This document shows positions 10,401 through 23,798 of a DNA stretch of 64,000 nucleotides, in pieces; the first letter of the stretch is position 1; every line of letters begins with the position of its first letter. The stretch lies in contig NC_061772.1 in assembly GCF_022458985.1 (NCBI RefSeq), positions 11,894,001 through 11,958,000 on the forward strand, given 5' to 3'. The position numbers and the translations under genes are program-made. The notes under the pieces are model-generated. The model made no database searches. It was given only the letters and a program-made list of their open reading frames with translations, and had not been told where the DNA came from. The DNA comes from Mugil cephalus (taxonomy: Eukaryota; Chordata; Actinopteri; Mugiliformes; Mugilidae).

Positions 10401-12063
10401 GTGCCTGTGAACCCAGGTGACGAAAAAAAAGCCTCATTCCAAGTAAATATCTGATCACTATGTACTGAAGTTGTGTGAAAACGACAATACTGGTATAAGA
10501 TTTCATTCAATACTTCAACAAGTCAGTTTACTATATGAAGGATTTGGAAATGAAGAGTGCTAACTCCAAATCCATGTCTATAAAACTAAAGAAAGCAGTG
10601 TCCATCCATGTCTCATCTCAAATACTTGCGCTGAAGTAAGTATTGAAACGTAGGTTAAATTTAATGATGCATTTTTAAGAATGAGGCATCACATGCACAC
10701 AAACTCATGCAGGATGAGTGTTAGTATCATAACTTAACAGATAGGTTTCCATTTAATTATAAAGGGAATTTGTATGACTTGGTGTAAGAGTACGTAACAT
10801 GTATAACTTTATAAAAAAAACAACTTACCATCTCTTTAACTGAAGTGCATATGTTCTCAAAATCCTTCTGTGGGATGTGGCATTCCTGTCTCATTTCTTC
10901 CAGGCACGTTAAGGCTGACTCCAGAGGAGTCTTTGACGGATCAGGATCAAATGGGACGTCTGTATGTTGAGACACACAATATTCATTTTAGTGTTAAGTC
11001 CAATGGGAGAAATTAACAGCGTGGCCGCTTTGAGTCACAGACAGTGGCATCACCAGCCCACATCAACTTCACTTCATCCCCGTTGTCCAGTTCAAAATAA
11101 AAACATGAATGTCTCAATAAATAAATAAATAAATAGAATCCTTTATGGCATTTAGGACACCAAAACTAATTTTGAAAATAAATGTATGAAATGTGACTTA
11201 AATTACATTACATAAGAATTGACAAGGAGGGGATGAAAATTAAGATAACAAATAACAAATAGACAATTTAAAAGGATTTAATACATGACACAATTGCAAT
11301 AGGACAGTTAATAAACAGGAAAATAAATACAAGATAATTACAGCAGCTAGTTTCAACAGAAATATCCCTTTATGTTATTTTAATAACATATTATTACCTA
11401 CCAACCTACTTTAATATTATTTCTAGTACTACTAGTGTCATTAAGCCGTGTTTTACAAACAGCCATCTGATTTGTTTTTCAGCGCACATACAGAACAGAC
11501 TGGGAAACTGCAAACAGAGGGAACTGGAGGAAATGAATAAATACAATATATTGAATAACTACACCTTTGGTATTGATCTTACCCAGTCTTTCTCCTTTAT
11601 GTATCAAGGTGAGAAACTGTAGCAACAGAATCTTTTTTCTCATGCCATCAGTAAGCACCACGGGACGAACCAAAACACCTGCAATAAAACAATGACAAGT
11701 TGATTGTTCTTCCTTGGAAGTGGCTGCGACAAATTTGGAGCACATAAAAAAATAAAAACACGCGACAGCAGGAGTTTTAAGACAGTTAACTTTAGCTAAA
11801 TTAGATTACCTTAACCAAACGGATAAAACACCAAAGATAGTAGGGCATAACAAGCTAGCCTCAACTGACCTAGCTTTGCGGGCTAGAAGCGAGAAACTGG
11901 GAGGATACTTACAGTCGAGTACATCTCTAACACCAAGGAAGTCGGCGTATTGCCTCTTCTCAAACAACTCCAGGGCCAGAGACAAATAGTAGTCCACTAA
12001 CCAGCGGTTGACGACAGATTCCACATTTCTGTGTTGACTTAACAATGGCCCCTTTGCCGCCAT
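4475..12063 (-). CDS. terf2: TERF2 (TRF2), telomeric repeat-binding factor 2
   Basis: There are twelve exons on the minus strand: 11913-12063, 11583-11678, 10829-10959, 10167-10253, 9136-9276, 8733-8878, 6834-7376, 6542-6652, 5484-5603, 5321-5382, 4825-4868 and 4475-4633. They sum to 597 codons (596 residues). The TRFH dimerisation domain starts near residue 12 (VESVVNRWLVDYYLSLALEL) and fills exons 1-5. A RAP1-binding-like segment follows at about 260-284 (RLEAAYNALAAG, then FAQLKDE). A TIN2-motif-like segment lies at 361-375 (LPTLAQLVVEPDSQ). The Myb/telobox domain (545-596) holds KFGEGNWSKI and LKDRWRTLKKL, which bind double-stranded TTAGGG. The RAP1 and TIN2 motifs and the nip7 neighbour favour TERF2 over TERF1. 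Odd points: no N-terminal basic domain, and exons 9 and 10 need GC donors. TRF2 protects telomere ends within shelterin. Confidence 0.92.
5614..5950 (-). mobile_element. 5'-truncated LINE (L2/CR1-like) 3' end
   Basis: On the minus strand the piece reads as the last residues of a LINE reverse-transcriptase ORF (LQRCRRSFFPTAIRLYN). An A/T-rich 3' UTR follows, with TTTCCCCAAGGGAATGAA and an ATTCT-type tail. This is the usual form of dead teleost L2-clade copies. It lies inside terf2 intron 8 in the same orientation as the gene. Its tail stops about ten bases before the exon 9 acceptor. Family assignment is from motif memory. Confidence 0.65.
7765..8005 (+). mobile_element. LINE 3' fragment in a terf2 intron
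   Basis: Forward translation gives a LINE C-terminal signature (SSRLIQLHFHSERYRTSF, then SIQLYNSS). A 3' UTR follows, ending in TTGTGGATCATTAAAGTCTAAGTCT. The same tail and peptide occur at 17640-18035, so the two are copies of one family. It is antisense to terf2 and 5'-truncated. Confidence 0.65.
8692..8727. repeat. (GA)n low-complexity tract
   Basis: A purine run of GAGAGACAGAGACAGAGAGA type lies four bases beyond the terf2 exon 6 donor, inside the intron. Read in the gene's direction it is a CT tract. Confidence 0.8.
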
Positions 12064-12889
12064 GTTGTTCACAACATGTCAATACGGAAGCTTCGGCGGC
12101 GGCAAAAGTTTAATGGCTCATCATAACACCACAGCGCGTCGCTATTCCCTGAGTTTAGCTTTTCAGGCAGAAAATATTCCCAGTTGATTAGCGCTACAAG
12201 TGTAATCGATTAAAAATCGAATCACAATATACACCCGTGGCGTTAAAATAAGCCAGATCTGAGATTAAGCATAGATATGATCGGATAGTTCAAATGAAGA
12301 GGACAAAGCTTGGCTGGGTGCGAAAAAGCGGTACCTTAAAGTCAAAATTCAGGGAACAAGTGCTCCATCCTACGAGTACTTAAACAGCTCTCACACCAGC
12401 AGCAGATTGTCTGTACTGCCCCACACTGGACTGGAGTCATATAGCGCTGCTCTTCACATCAACAACGACAAACAAAACAGCAAACAAAACAGCTGCAACC
12501 TCCTCCTAATTTATTGACTAAAATTACAGAGACACTTCCGGTGAGATGAGAAATTGGAAATCAAATGCCATAATTAGGATAATAATGTTATGGACATTTT
12601 ATTTTCTTTCATACCATACATAGAATTGAATTTTATTGAATTACAGTTTTCGCTTCTTACGGGTCCCTCTGAATCTGACTCCATTGCTCCCCCACCTCTG
12701 TCTTCACTTTCCAACCTCGTGCATCAGGGGAGGAGGGGAGCACCTAAGAGTGTCTATATGAATAAAATTGAACTGAACTTCTGCTTTGCTTCAAGCATGT
12801 GACAGCCGTGCGACAGCCGTGCGACAGCCGCAACACAAAACATTTAACTACACAAAAAGAGCAATGAATCACAACAGTTTAGCTTTAAT
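12064..12889. other. Intergenic interval between terf2 and zdhhc7, with a LINE-like tail
   Basis: The first 100 bases upstream of the terf2 start are the likely terf2 promoter and 5' UTR. From about 12600 to 12780 the sequence has a degenerate retroposon look: ATTGAATTTTATTGAATT at one end and ATGAATAAAATTGAACTGAA at the other, as in RTE/Rex-type tails. At 12798-12830 a short tandem of GTGCGACAGCC appears about three times. No gene is seen. Confidence 0.45.
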
Positions 12890-15882
12890 TTAGTCAAGTT
12901 TATTATGTAAAAGAATGACTTTAACAACATGAGACATTTTAAGATTATGACACAATAAAAAAAAATAACTTGAATAAAACATTCCTTTTATATTTTGTTA
13001 ATAGTCACCTTTATACTTTATAAAGCTGAAGGACTTTTGCTCTTGAAGACACATTCTCAGGAGAGTAGGAAACTAAATCTTTCTGTTCATGGTGACGTTA
13101 ATGGTGAATCTCCAGCCTATTAAGTATCATCACTATAGATCACAAATTTCTCTTTAACCTTGATTTTCAGTATAAATCCGACCAGAGTCAGAAAAAGCTT
13201 TGATAGAATAGTGTTGTAATGTAATGGCTCACACAGTTTTGCACAACAATCGTTCTCTCCCCACAGTGATTGTAGCTTTCCCAACTCGTACAGCAGAAGG
13301 AAGAGAAACACAATTATCAGTAGATCTCTTTAAAAATTCATTGCTTCTATTACTGAACATGAAAACCCTGTAACAGAATCTCAATGCACGACATTATGAC
13401 TAGATCTGAGTTTGGTCAAGAAACTGGACTATCCTACTGTAAAAATACTCGCACACATCAAACAAGCTTGTCCACATGATACCAATCAACATCAGATATT
13501 TACACCCAGCCAACACGGCAATGTTTATCAATCAGTAATTGTCTCAGATGTTTTTCCTACCTAGAACTAACATTTTAGAACTGACTTAGTCCTGCTTCCA
13601 ATATTTGCACCTATTCTAATGTTATTTCAGGTTTATTGCTCATTGACTCTGGATGTATTTTTGCCATGTAAACTTGCATCTTTTTCCAGCTGTTGCATAT
13701 GTGTGTGACTGCAAAACAGCATGCATTCTCCCATTGCGTTTCCCATTGATGAATCTCACACAACTGTTCTTTTATACATGTGCGTATGATTGATCGTAGC
13801 TGAATGCAGTATGACACTGATCGAACAGGAAAAGTGATACTCTGGCAACATTTAATCTGAAGACTGTTGCTCAGGTGAAGCAGTCCAGCAGAACGAACTG
13901 ACAAAGGAGATGCCAGCATCAATAAAATCCCCTGACATCAGCTAGCTTTCAGTGCTGCAACCCTTACTTCCAAAATAGTTTTACATTCGAACGACAGCAT
14001 GTCATTTAAAACATCATAACCACAGAGCATTGAATATCATAATTTAGTGTAAACAGTGGACATAGACTTCCTGCTCCTGACGACCACAGAGGAGAACACA
14101 CACACCGGCGCACCGTCCTGCAGGTGAGCAAATGAGACTTGATAATACTTAACGTTTCCAGCCTGCGAGACTTTAAATCCTGAACTGAGGACTCGGAAAA
14201 GTCACATTCCTCTAATGCTAAAAGGTTCATTAATTATGAAATGGACGTGTTCATAAATATGGAAAGAATCACGATATATTTCTAGAAGATAAATTTGTTG
14301 ATAGATTTCAAACACGTGGGCAAGTGTATAATAACACCGGCAAAGTGTCTGCTGTTGTCCTGCCACTGGATGTTACAGGCCTGAAAATTGTGGAGTGGAA
14401 CGTAGGAAAAGGCCTCCCCGAGATGACATTCGGTAGTAAAGCTTGAATAATGAGCTGGTACCTCAGTCTTTTATAGCAAAGCGCCTCCATTTTAAATCCA
14501 TGGGCCGACTTCACAATGGAGTTTGGCTCTGTTGATCAGAGTGAGATCACATCGGGCTAAAAGGACGTTGCGTTTCCAAGTTCTCCTTTTCAAAATCTTA
14601 AGCACACAGCCAAGAGGCATGGCAAAGTGACCATGTCACTGAGACTTGGCTGCGTGTCCAGGATTTGTAAGGTTGGTTTTCAGGGTTTAACTGCTGTGAA
14701 GTCTTGACTGACTGTTACATTATATAGATTCCTACCATTGATGTAGCACCCGGTTTCCCACACAGAGAAGAACATGTACAGGAAAAGGATGCAGACTTTC
14801 AGTTAACATTCGACCTGAATCGCTTTGTGATGAAAACACAGGGAGGCATTTCAGTGGTCTGGTTTAGTCTTATGGATACTGAGCAGCATGTAGGAGTGGT
14901 GCAATGGCAGATTTATGCATACTTACAATTAAGAAAACACAACATTTCTTTTATCCAAATGAGGGTTCAGAATAACACTAATCATCTTCAGTGAGTCATT
15001 ACGGTCAGCTGTGAGGATTGGTCACAGTGCAACAGATGTTTAAAAAAAAAAAACGAAGAAGAAGAAGAAGAAGGGAAAATTAATTTTAACTGGCCAGAGT
15101 AACCTATAGAACCAACAATTTCAGCTGAAGGGAGGAAAAACATGACAAAGGAAAAGCCACTCAGTCCTCTTGAATGACAATGAGGCTATGTTCACAGTAG
15201 CCTGTCTGTTAATTTGAAGATGATGAAAGCCTCGTTCTCAGGCTGATATGCTGACTGATTGAGCTGTTACACATGCAAATTGAGGCAGCACAGTTCAATC
15301 TCGGACGCCCACCGTGCTCCACATTCAGGTTCTTCCTCAAGTGTCATGTAAGTAGTGCGCGTCCTTGACTGTGAGTCCCTCGGTGGGTCCGACAGAACAG
15401 CGTTTCCTATTCAGATCCACTTGTCTGGGTCCAGTGCTGATGAAAGATATGTCGCTGATTTCCTCACGAATAATTCAAACACTAGTTCCGAATCTCATTT
15501 GTGCAGCAAAGAAAACGATACTGCCACGTTGTGTGCTGCGGGTGCGGGAGTTTTAGTTCAAACAGCACCTCGGGACGGTCGAGAATAAGAGGATCACTTG
15601 AGTTACATACTGCATGCTTTACCTAAAAACACATAAACAAGCCAAAAAGCTGCTCACGTCGAAAAATATTCCAGCTGTTTGGCATACTCGTGGACACCAA
15701 CACCAAAGGCATGTGAGAGTGAGTAGTGATGCTCTGGGTTCCCTCTGCAGCAACCTGCCTCTCTGTCATCAACTCAAAAAGGACAGCCTCCGGGAGAGGA
15801 GGTCCATCTCAGGAGCGGCCGAAGAAGGCGTACAAAGACATCTTGCCAAGTGTTGATGAGCTGCATCAGTCTGACCTGCTTC
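12890..15882 (-). other. zdhhc7: Long 3' UTR of zdhhc7
   Basis: Between the zdhhc7 stop and the first convincing minus-strand poly(A) signal (12899-12904 read in reverse as AATAAA) there are about 3 kb without a recognisable gene on either strand. Short open frames lack motifs. A (GAA)n run at 15055-15075 is the only clear simple repeat. The extent is inferred from the poly(A) signal, and nearer signals may also be used. Confidence 0.45.
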
Positions 15883-17869
15883 TCAGACGGAAAACTCAGA
15901 CCCGCCACGGCGACCTTGGGTCAGCAGCAGCAAGCGGCGCAGACGTAGGCCCGTGAACGGGTTACACCACAGCAGAGACGGCGGGCCTCCGAACACAGTT
16001 TTCATTCCGTCCCATCTCATGCGACGCTCCCACGTGGGCTTCTCATTTTTGAGACGTTCAATCTCCTGCAAGACAGAGATCACTCGGCAGGTTAACACTT
16101 CAGTTTGGACCATTAGTATACTAAGATACGTGACGGCATTAAACTAATTCAATGTTATATCCAATTACAGAGAGGAAGGCATTTATTCAGAGTGAAATTC
16201 TGCTGTTGTCATCTAAACCTTTCAGTGACCCTCTCGGCCAAACGGACAGCTCGCTGAGAGGAACAAATCCTGGATACTGACCGTCTCATCATTGCAGATG
16301 GAGTGGATCTGCGTGCCAAACATTACAGCTGTGAAAGTGAGGAAGAGGACGGCTTCCAGACAGAGGAAGATCAGCAGCAGCACAGACACCCCTGGAGAGA
16401 ATTCACTGCACTCTGGTCACAGAAAGAGAAGGAGAAACACATATCTTTTAGTGTGCAATGAACAACTGAAAAATATAATAAAACACCAACTTAATGAAAT
16501 GACTTGAAGGATGGATGGTTTATTTTGTTCCATTTGCCTTTATGCACTGTTTAAGTCCAATAAAGTCAAGGAAACTGGTCATCTTGGATGTGAATTTCCT
16601 CATTTATGTCTTGCTGATGCACTAAAAGCCCTCTACAAGCACCAATACTCAACAACTTGGCTATGAACCCGGTAGAAAAGAATTAACTGTGCTGTAGGGG
16701 GCAGTAGAGGGTGGAGTTCAAAGAATGAAATAATGTCTTCATTTTGTGGTTCTCTCTGATGGAGAGATCCACGAGGGAGCTGGTAAAAGGTCGATGACAG
16801 CTCTGTGAGGATTGTGCTGCATAACCCTGATGACCTGTGCCAAACAGCTGCTCTTATAACAGGATGAAAATCTATCTCACTTTATAGTTTCAACTGACAA
16901 CTATTTCTGACTCAAACTATATATTCATCCTGTGTTTTTGACCTCATGTAACAGTGAGTGCTGAAGGATAGAGAGGCCTTACCGCTCCACTGGACTTTAA
17001 TACAGGTGAAGAAGTGCATACCACTGAGGACCAGGGCATGGGCAGAAATCAATGCTATGTACATCTGTGAGAGACACAACAAGGAAAAAAAAAAACAATA
17101 AGAGATAAGAATAAGAAAAACTCACATATAGGAGACAACGATAGAGATCATTCCACTCACATCACATCAGGTTAGTTAAAATATAGTGGTAAAGTACATT
17201 CCTGAATTTCTCACTCAAACTGTTAAACATTTTGACTTGTGGTTAATTGAGACAATCACTTCTATGGCAATCTGAAAAAAGAAAATCACACAAGTGACCT
17301 TGTGCTGCGTAACTCTCAGCCACATATGACGGCTTTATGTTTCTGCCCTCAAAGAGTTCCAGTCAGCATATGAAGTCATAAAAAAAAAGTGCTGATGCTG
17401 TAAAGAGGGTCTGAAATGGCCCACAGAGCATATATAATGTAGACCTGTTCCTGCTGTGCACTACATCAGTACTAAGGTGGAAAACTCAGCTCGTTATTTC
17501 ATCGAGAAACAAAAGTAAGCGGGAAGATTTTCAACTCAAGGAGGAAATCGAATCAACTCTCCAGTTTGATAATGCAGTTTTAATATGTAAATATACTGTA
17601 TTTTTGGCGGTGAGTTGGAGATGTTTGTCTCAGTGAGGGACAAAAGGACACTGGACAAACTGCTCTCCATCATAGACATATTCCATCTCATCCACCACAC
17701 CAGACTATAGAGGAACAGCGGACCTCATTCTCCAGCAGACTGATTCAGCTCGGCTCCCGCAGTGAACACTACAGGACGTCTTTCATACTAGACTCTATCC
17801 AGCTGTATAACAACTCACCTTTCTAGAACAGATAATTCCATGTTATTCATGGACACTACTGCACCTTTA

Positions 17870-17925
<56 letters not shown>

Positions 17926-19544
17926 TCTTATTGTACCTTTGTTTTTACTTGTGGTTTAAATAATGTTTTTTATGTGCAACTAAGCTACTGTGACCAAGCA
18001 ATTTCCCTTGTGGATCATTTAAGTCTCAGTCTAAAATGCACATCTCCTTATAATCCCACACTATCCCTCCACACCTCCTTTTATCAAATTAACTCCTTCC
18101 GTGTACTTACAGTGAAAAGAACGAAGAATCTCTGATTCTTTTCTCCCACACAGTTATTGACCCAGGGACAGTGATGATCCATCTTCCGGATGCATCGCTT
18201 ACAAATACTGCAGGCAGGAAAGAGACAATAATGCTTGACAAACCGGCTGCTAGTGCAAATATCCTTAGTTACACTCACAAAGGCTACAGATAGAAATGCC
18301 TTCAAAAGCACAACATGAAGCTCAAGAGAAGTCTGACCTGCAGTGGTGGGCCCTCTCAGGCTTGATGCTACAGCACTTTGGGCACTTGTAGATGACCTCA
18401 CCAGGCTTCAGCTGTAAGCTCTCCATGTACTCCTTGGTTGCGTTGCCTTTAGGAACTGCACCCTAAACAGTGGGGAACAAACGGAGGCAATTCTTTATCT
18501 TTCTACATCGAAACTACAGCAATTAATCTTGTGTGAACATCACAAACTGATCAAATGTGTAAGTGTAAGTAGCATATGGACTGAAATGCAGAGATTGACT
18601 AAAAAACTCCAGTTTTCTACACTAAAGCATAAATGTCTGTGTATGAATCATGCCTTTAAATGGAACAGATGCTCAGGCTGGGCTGTTTGGCATCATCAGA
18701 CATCTTGTTTCTTTGAGTAAGCACGAGTTAACGTTGCATCAGCAGCACTAACAGTATTTGACCTACAAGCTCTGCACAGTGAACAATGATCTGTGTGGAG
18801 ATATCAAGCTTCAGAAACCGAGTGGAAAATAATCCCTACGTAATAATTCAGTAGGAAAAGAAACCAAATTTTCAAATACTTAAAACAAAGAAAGTTCATG
18901 TTATATCGTCCATAAAATGTTTGACAACCATTCGGAAAAGCAACAAAAGACACAGCATCCTCAACCTTTCAGCTGAGGTGAAAGTTTAAACTCTTAACAT
19001 CCTAACACTGCTCTGACCTTTAATTTAAGTGAAATATTTTGTTGAAACTCCTCAAATTTATGACTAACAACTCAAAATTGAACTTCTCACTGTTTTCCAT
19101 GTTTTCTTGTCTCTCTTACTCTTTTTTTTCCCATTATCCACCCATTTACATATGTGTTTTGATCCACGGCCACAACCAGGCTGTGTTAAATATTCTTACC
19201 GGGTCAGTCAACATGGTGCGCATGTGCGAGGCCAATGCAAGCACGGCCAGGGAGTTGAAGGTGGCCCCGTTCAGCAGTGAGTACCAGAAGTTCTTGGCGG
19301 GCAGAAGCATTACAAAGTTCACCACAAACTCAGCGTACAGCACCAGGAACCAGGTCATGGCCGCACACACCATACCACAGCCGTCCTGAATAAACCACAG
19401 TGTACGGTTTCCTGCTGCGTGGCCTGGGTGGGGACCCCCGACCATCACGCCGGATGCCAGGCTGCCTGTCTCGACATCTGCACCTGCTGACAGCAGCGGG
19501 TGGTGCTGCTCCATATCTCGTAGTCGGTGGTTTGAAGACTGCAT
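15883..19544 (-). CDS. zdhhc7: ZDHHC7, DHHC-type protein S-acyltransferase
   Basis: There are six coding exons on the minus strand: 19200-19544, 18338-18462, 18111-18207, 16983-17064, 16282-16412 and 15883-16065. They join to 321 codons (320 residues, against about 308 in mammals). The protein starts [20 protein letters not shown]1 is near 57-80 and TM2 near 87-108. The zinc-binding cysteine-rich domain ([15 protein letters not shown] onward) leads to the catalytic DHHC at 167-170, with acyl-accepting Cys170. Two more TM segments follow ([15 protein letters not shown] and [17 protein letters not shown]). The C-terminus has the [13 protein letters not shown] and [13 protein letters not shown] blocks typical of ZDHHC7/3 and ends GGSEFSV. 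ZDHHC7 palmitoylates membrane and signalling proteins at the Golgi. ZDHHC3 is the only close alternative. The N-terminus and tail fit ZDHHC7 better. Confidence 0.95.
17640..18035 (+). mobile_element. LINE 3' fragment with an internal (TA)n expansion
   Basis: The forward strand encodes [18 protein letters not shown] and [10 protein letters not shown], then a tail ending TTGTGGATCATTTAAGTCTCAGTCT. It is closely related to the copy at 7765-8005. It sits in zdhhc7 intron 4, antisense to the gene. A (TA)n run at about 17871-17922 interrupts its 3' UTR. Confidence 0.65.
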
Positions 19545-19549
19545 CCTGC

Positions 19550-22500
19550 CCTATAGAGAGACGTAAGATTAGATTTAGATTACATATCATTACTACCGGC
19601 AGTGACCAGTGTGGCTGTTGTGGATTTCACCTGCTGAGACTGTCTGTGTGTGTGTGTGATCATGGAGAAATGTGATTGTCAAGAGACACACACACACACA
19701 CTGTAGCAAGAATGGTTACAAAGATGATTTTAAGCACTTTGCAGATGTTTATACACTCATCTGTGGACAGATATTCTCTGTGTGACAGTGTCACAACTGA
19801 GCAAGACACAGTCACTGAACTTCACATTGGGTTAGTTGAGGTCAAAAGCTTAAAGAGTAAAAGTTTAAAGATGGGTGTGAACTGACCACATGTAGGAGGA
19901 CCAAATGGGAATGCCCACAAATTGACTCATTGTCAGGTGTTTGTGTTTTAAATGCGTAAACCACCCCAGCCGTGTCATATCTAGACGGAAATCTTTCCAT
20001 GTGCTCAGCTGACATTAAAACCAAGGCAAAGTGCAACGATGGGCGTGGTGCAAGAATGACGCCATGGCTGGTGTGATCACACCAAGCGATGGTTTCTGGT
20101 TACAACTACTGACATAATGTATGTCAGGACCTACACAAATTACTGCAGATCATGTGCTAAAGGGGTCTGAAAAAAGACTACGGGGGGTTTGAGAGACGCG
20201 GGAGAGAAAGATTAAATGTTGCAATAATCCGGTTACTGCTGTATCATAGGAGTTATCAAGTGTATGGCATTTCTGAATGGACTTTATACCATTTGAAGAT
20301 GCAATTAAATCATGAAATACTGACCTTTGAGGAAACAGAAGTAGTTTACAGTGGTTTATGTCTCACCCCATTTAGGGAGAACACAGCTAAACCTCATGGC
20401 TGCTGGTGACTGTGATGGGAGATCAACAAAGCCACACAACAAACAATAAGGAGGGTTTATTAAACCGTACGTCACTAATGGGGCAAAGAAAATGTTTGAT
20501 CGGTGTGGCTCAACCTCGGACTCAGCTTCTGAAGCTTGGAGACCTTGGAGCCATGCAGCTGTTATTACAAGAGGAATGAGTCATTGGAGCTTTCCTCTTC
20601 TGCATTCATGTCAAGGTCGTGAGAGAACATTGAGGACCAGCTGGAGAGACTGTGTCTGCGGCTTCAAGATAAATCAATGGCTATCCTGGTCCCTTTAGGA
20701 AACTGATCCTGCAGCAGAGGTACATGTGCATAAGAAATAAAAGCTAATAATAATCCGTAGACCCAGTTACCTGCTGCTATCAGGCCTCTGTGGAATTCGC
20801 AGAGACAAAGTAAACCAATAAAACAAGGATTTTTAGGTTTCGTTGGAGGACAAAAAGCTGCAATTTGCTCTCAGATGTCACATTTGATTCATCAATTTGT
20901 CTACTCAAATACAGATGAAATATATCACAATATATTTATTAGAAAGTATATATAGTATAAAGTGTGTATATATATATACACATATATATATATATACACA
21001 CTCACGTGTAATTACCGGTTAAGCAGAGTGGAATGTATTGCTGAGAACATCCTATCTTGACAAACTGTCACACCATGTAGAGTATTATTTACATGTTTTT
21101 TGAAGATCAGCAACACCCATTCCAGATATTTTCACACTAACACTAACATTCAGATGGCTACAATGTAGTGGATGTAGTCGTGCATTTACCTGTGTAGGTT
21201 TGTACTGCTGAAGGAAAAGAATACTGCCATATAGTACTATATTAACTAACACTCTCCCTTTCTTACAAAGTCTGTCATCATACTTACAAAGTCTGTCATC
21301 ATCTCGTACAGGAAAGGCATTAATAACTTGCTCTGCATATGCGTTTCCTTGTCTATGACTGGTTGTCATAACACTCCCTTTGACAGCTAAACACAAAGTG
21401 GCACTGCAGGAAAAAAAAACACCTTACACAGACACTTTTATACCTTTCCCACCATATTGTACAATCTTTGATCAGCACTGATCCCAGACATTTCTCCAAG
21501 TTGTGATGAGGAGGTTTTTATTGCATTTATGATGTGGTGAACAGTTAAAACTCTGATGCAATGATTTAAAGCTAATTGCTCCTTCCGTTTACAAAGCGCT
21601 TTAATCAAATGAGACATTTCCAGTGAGAAGGGTGGTGCAAAGCTGAGCTGTCGGTCTTTAGGCCAGGCTGCTTTCCAACGCCCCGCTGATGATTGTTTCT
21701 GCTTGCATCCAAAAACGTGCTATGACAGTGGGTGTCATTCAAATTGTTTGCGAAATGGAAACAGAGACAGCAAGAGGTCTGCAGTGCTGACTCTACCCCC
21801 TCCAGACAGCAGAGGCCCTGATATTCTTACAGACAACGTCTTATAGTTCATTTGGATTGAGTTCAGGAGGATGTTCTGACTTTAGGGTTTTATTTTAATC
21901 AGTATTTTAAACAGTACCTCTCATCATCATGTAAATTGCTATAATCTTGATCTAAATGGTGACATATTGTTATAAGCTGCTTTAAGACACATCACAGTTT
22001 CGCCAAAGGGAAGCTCACCAAACACCACGATAAAGAGGAGTGTTATATGTAGTAAGAACTGTGGAAAAACATTATAAGCTCCTCTGTACTACACGTTCAC
22101 TGTTGCTTTTCGCAATTGTGTTCCAGATAAAAAGTGTTAAATAATAATGAAAACACCCCTCTGCTGCCAAAAACAGATAGAAATAGAAAGATTTTCTCTG
22201 GCTTTTGCCCATGATAATTATTTATTTTCACCCAGTTTCTACCTGATTTGAGTTGTAATTTCCATATTGTGTGGTTCATATGTAATACCTATACAAGTAA
22301 AGCACCTTATAAATAACAGAGGCAGGTTTGTTTTGTATTACAAACAACATAATAACAAAGGATGCCTCACAGGTTTAATGGATCCTTATTGGTTTATAAA
22401 GGCTCTTCTTCTGATTTGTTTTTTCATAAATGTGACACCAAACAACATTAAAACACCAGAAAAAAAATGGAAGTTAGCCATGGAGTGAGCCAAGGGTGTG

Positions 22501-23699
22501 CCACAAAAAAACAAACAGTTACAGTTACCATAGTTTCAATTACAACGTGATGGCAAGTGTCCCTGACTCGGGCGTATAACTTAAAATAAGTCAGACCCTG
22601 GGCCACCGCACTGTCTCAAATGACAATAATATTTCACATATTAAAACAAACTGGAGCAATGAAGGAGGGGATGAAGGAGATTGGAGAAACATAGCTCAAT
22701 CAATAACGATTAACGAGATGATACGGGGCTACGTAACGGAAGAGGCCACCTTACATGTGTCGGGACAAAGCTATACAGAAGTTTGACATTCACGAAGGGG
22801 GTGTAATCATAAAAGCAGGCAAGACATGTGACAATTAAATAAATATGACAAGTAATTTCACAAGGAATTTGGCTATTGTACACATGTTTGCCATATTATT
22901 TTGACGTAGCTACCAGAGAGAGCCCATCTATTTAACTTTAATAGGCGTGTTCAATTACAAACAGCCTTGTTTATCACTCTTCACCCGGATTTAATGCCGT
23001 GCTGTTTTTCTGTTCAACAAACAAGAAAATTTGCATCGTCCTTAAGAGAGCAGAAAACGATCCTGCCAGTTTAAGGAGTATTGATTTTTCTCTAGTCAGT
23101 GAATGGGAGGTCCATTAAAGCCGCACCAGATGCTTGTCCAGCTGTCTGCCCTTCCCAGTCAGAGGGCACAACATAAGAGCCAACAATCCCTCTCTGTCTC
23201 TCTCTTCTTTTCTCTGACACACACAACCAGCAGTCACCTCTGTGTCACCCTGCTGAGATCAATTTGCAAGGGTCACTCTGTTGCCTTCATCACATACTAA
23301 GTATGAAAATTAGATTAAACGACACCCAACACCTAAAATGTTTCAGAAATAAATGAGTGTCAAGTTACTGAGTGATTTAAATTTCCACTGTCATATTCAA
23401 ACTAAGAGCTTAACACTTAAAATCTCTCCCACTCACTTGCTTTTGAATTCATATCACTGTGTAAATATTCCACTAGCATTGAGTGTTTCAGGTTTGTCTT
23501 GAATATTACATTAACAGGCAGCGAAGTACAACACAGTCAGATAACATACTTCTGATATCTGTAGAGGCCTTATGAAAACCAGAATCAAGGAATGCAACTC
23601 TTCCACCTTTTGCATAAGACATAACCAGCTGACACGAGTTTAGATGCTTTTTTCGTTCGCGGGGGGAACAACGCTGTGAAAAGAAAAAAGGTTACATAC
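19550..23699 (-). other. zdhhc7: zdhhc7 intron between 5' UTR exon and first coding exon
   Basis: This is a large intron with no recognised gene. It contains CA/TG runs near 19640-19700, a TATATA/CACA tract at 20970-21003, and a 20-base direct repeat (CTTACAAAGTCTGTCATCAT) at 21263-21302. The acceptor CTATAG at 19551 precedes the ATG by six bases. Confidence 0.5.
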
Positions 23700-23798
23700 C
23701 TAATATGTTTCAGCTTCACAACAGCATACTGTGGTGTGTACCTCCTGGACAAGCATTCAGGATGAAGTACACAGCGAGTCTGGCATGTACGCTGACAC
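23700..23798 (-). other. zdhhc7: Probable non-coding 5' UTR exon 2 of zdhhc7
   Basis: On the minus strand a CTATTTCAG acceptor precedes 99 bases that end in TTAG followed by GTATGTAA. Both splice sites are good and no long frame is open. Mammalian ZDHHC7 also has upstream non-coding exons. This exon is inferred from splice signals alone. Confidence 0.45.
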
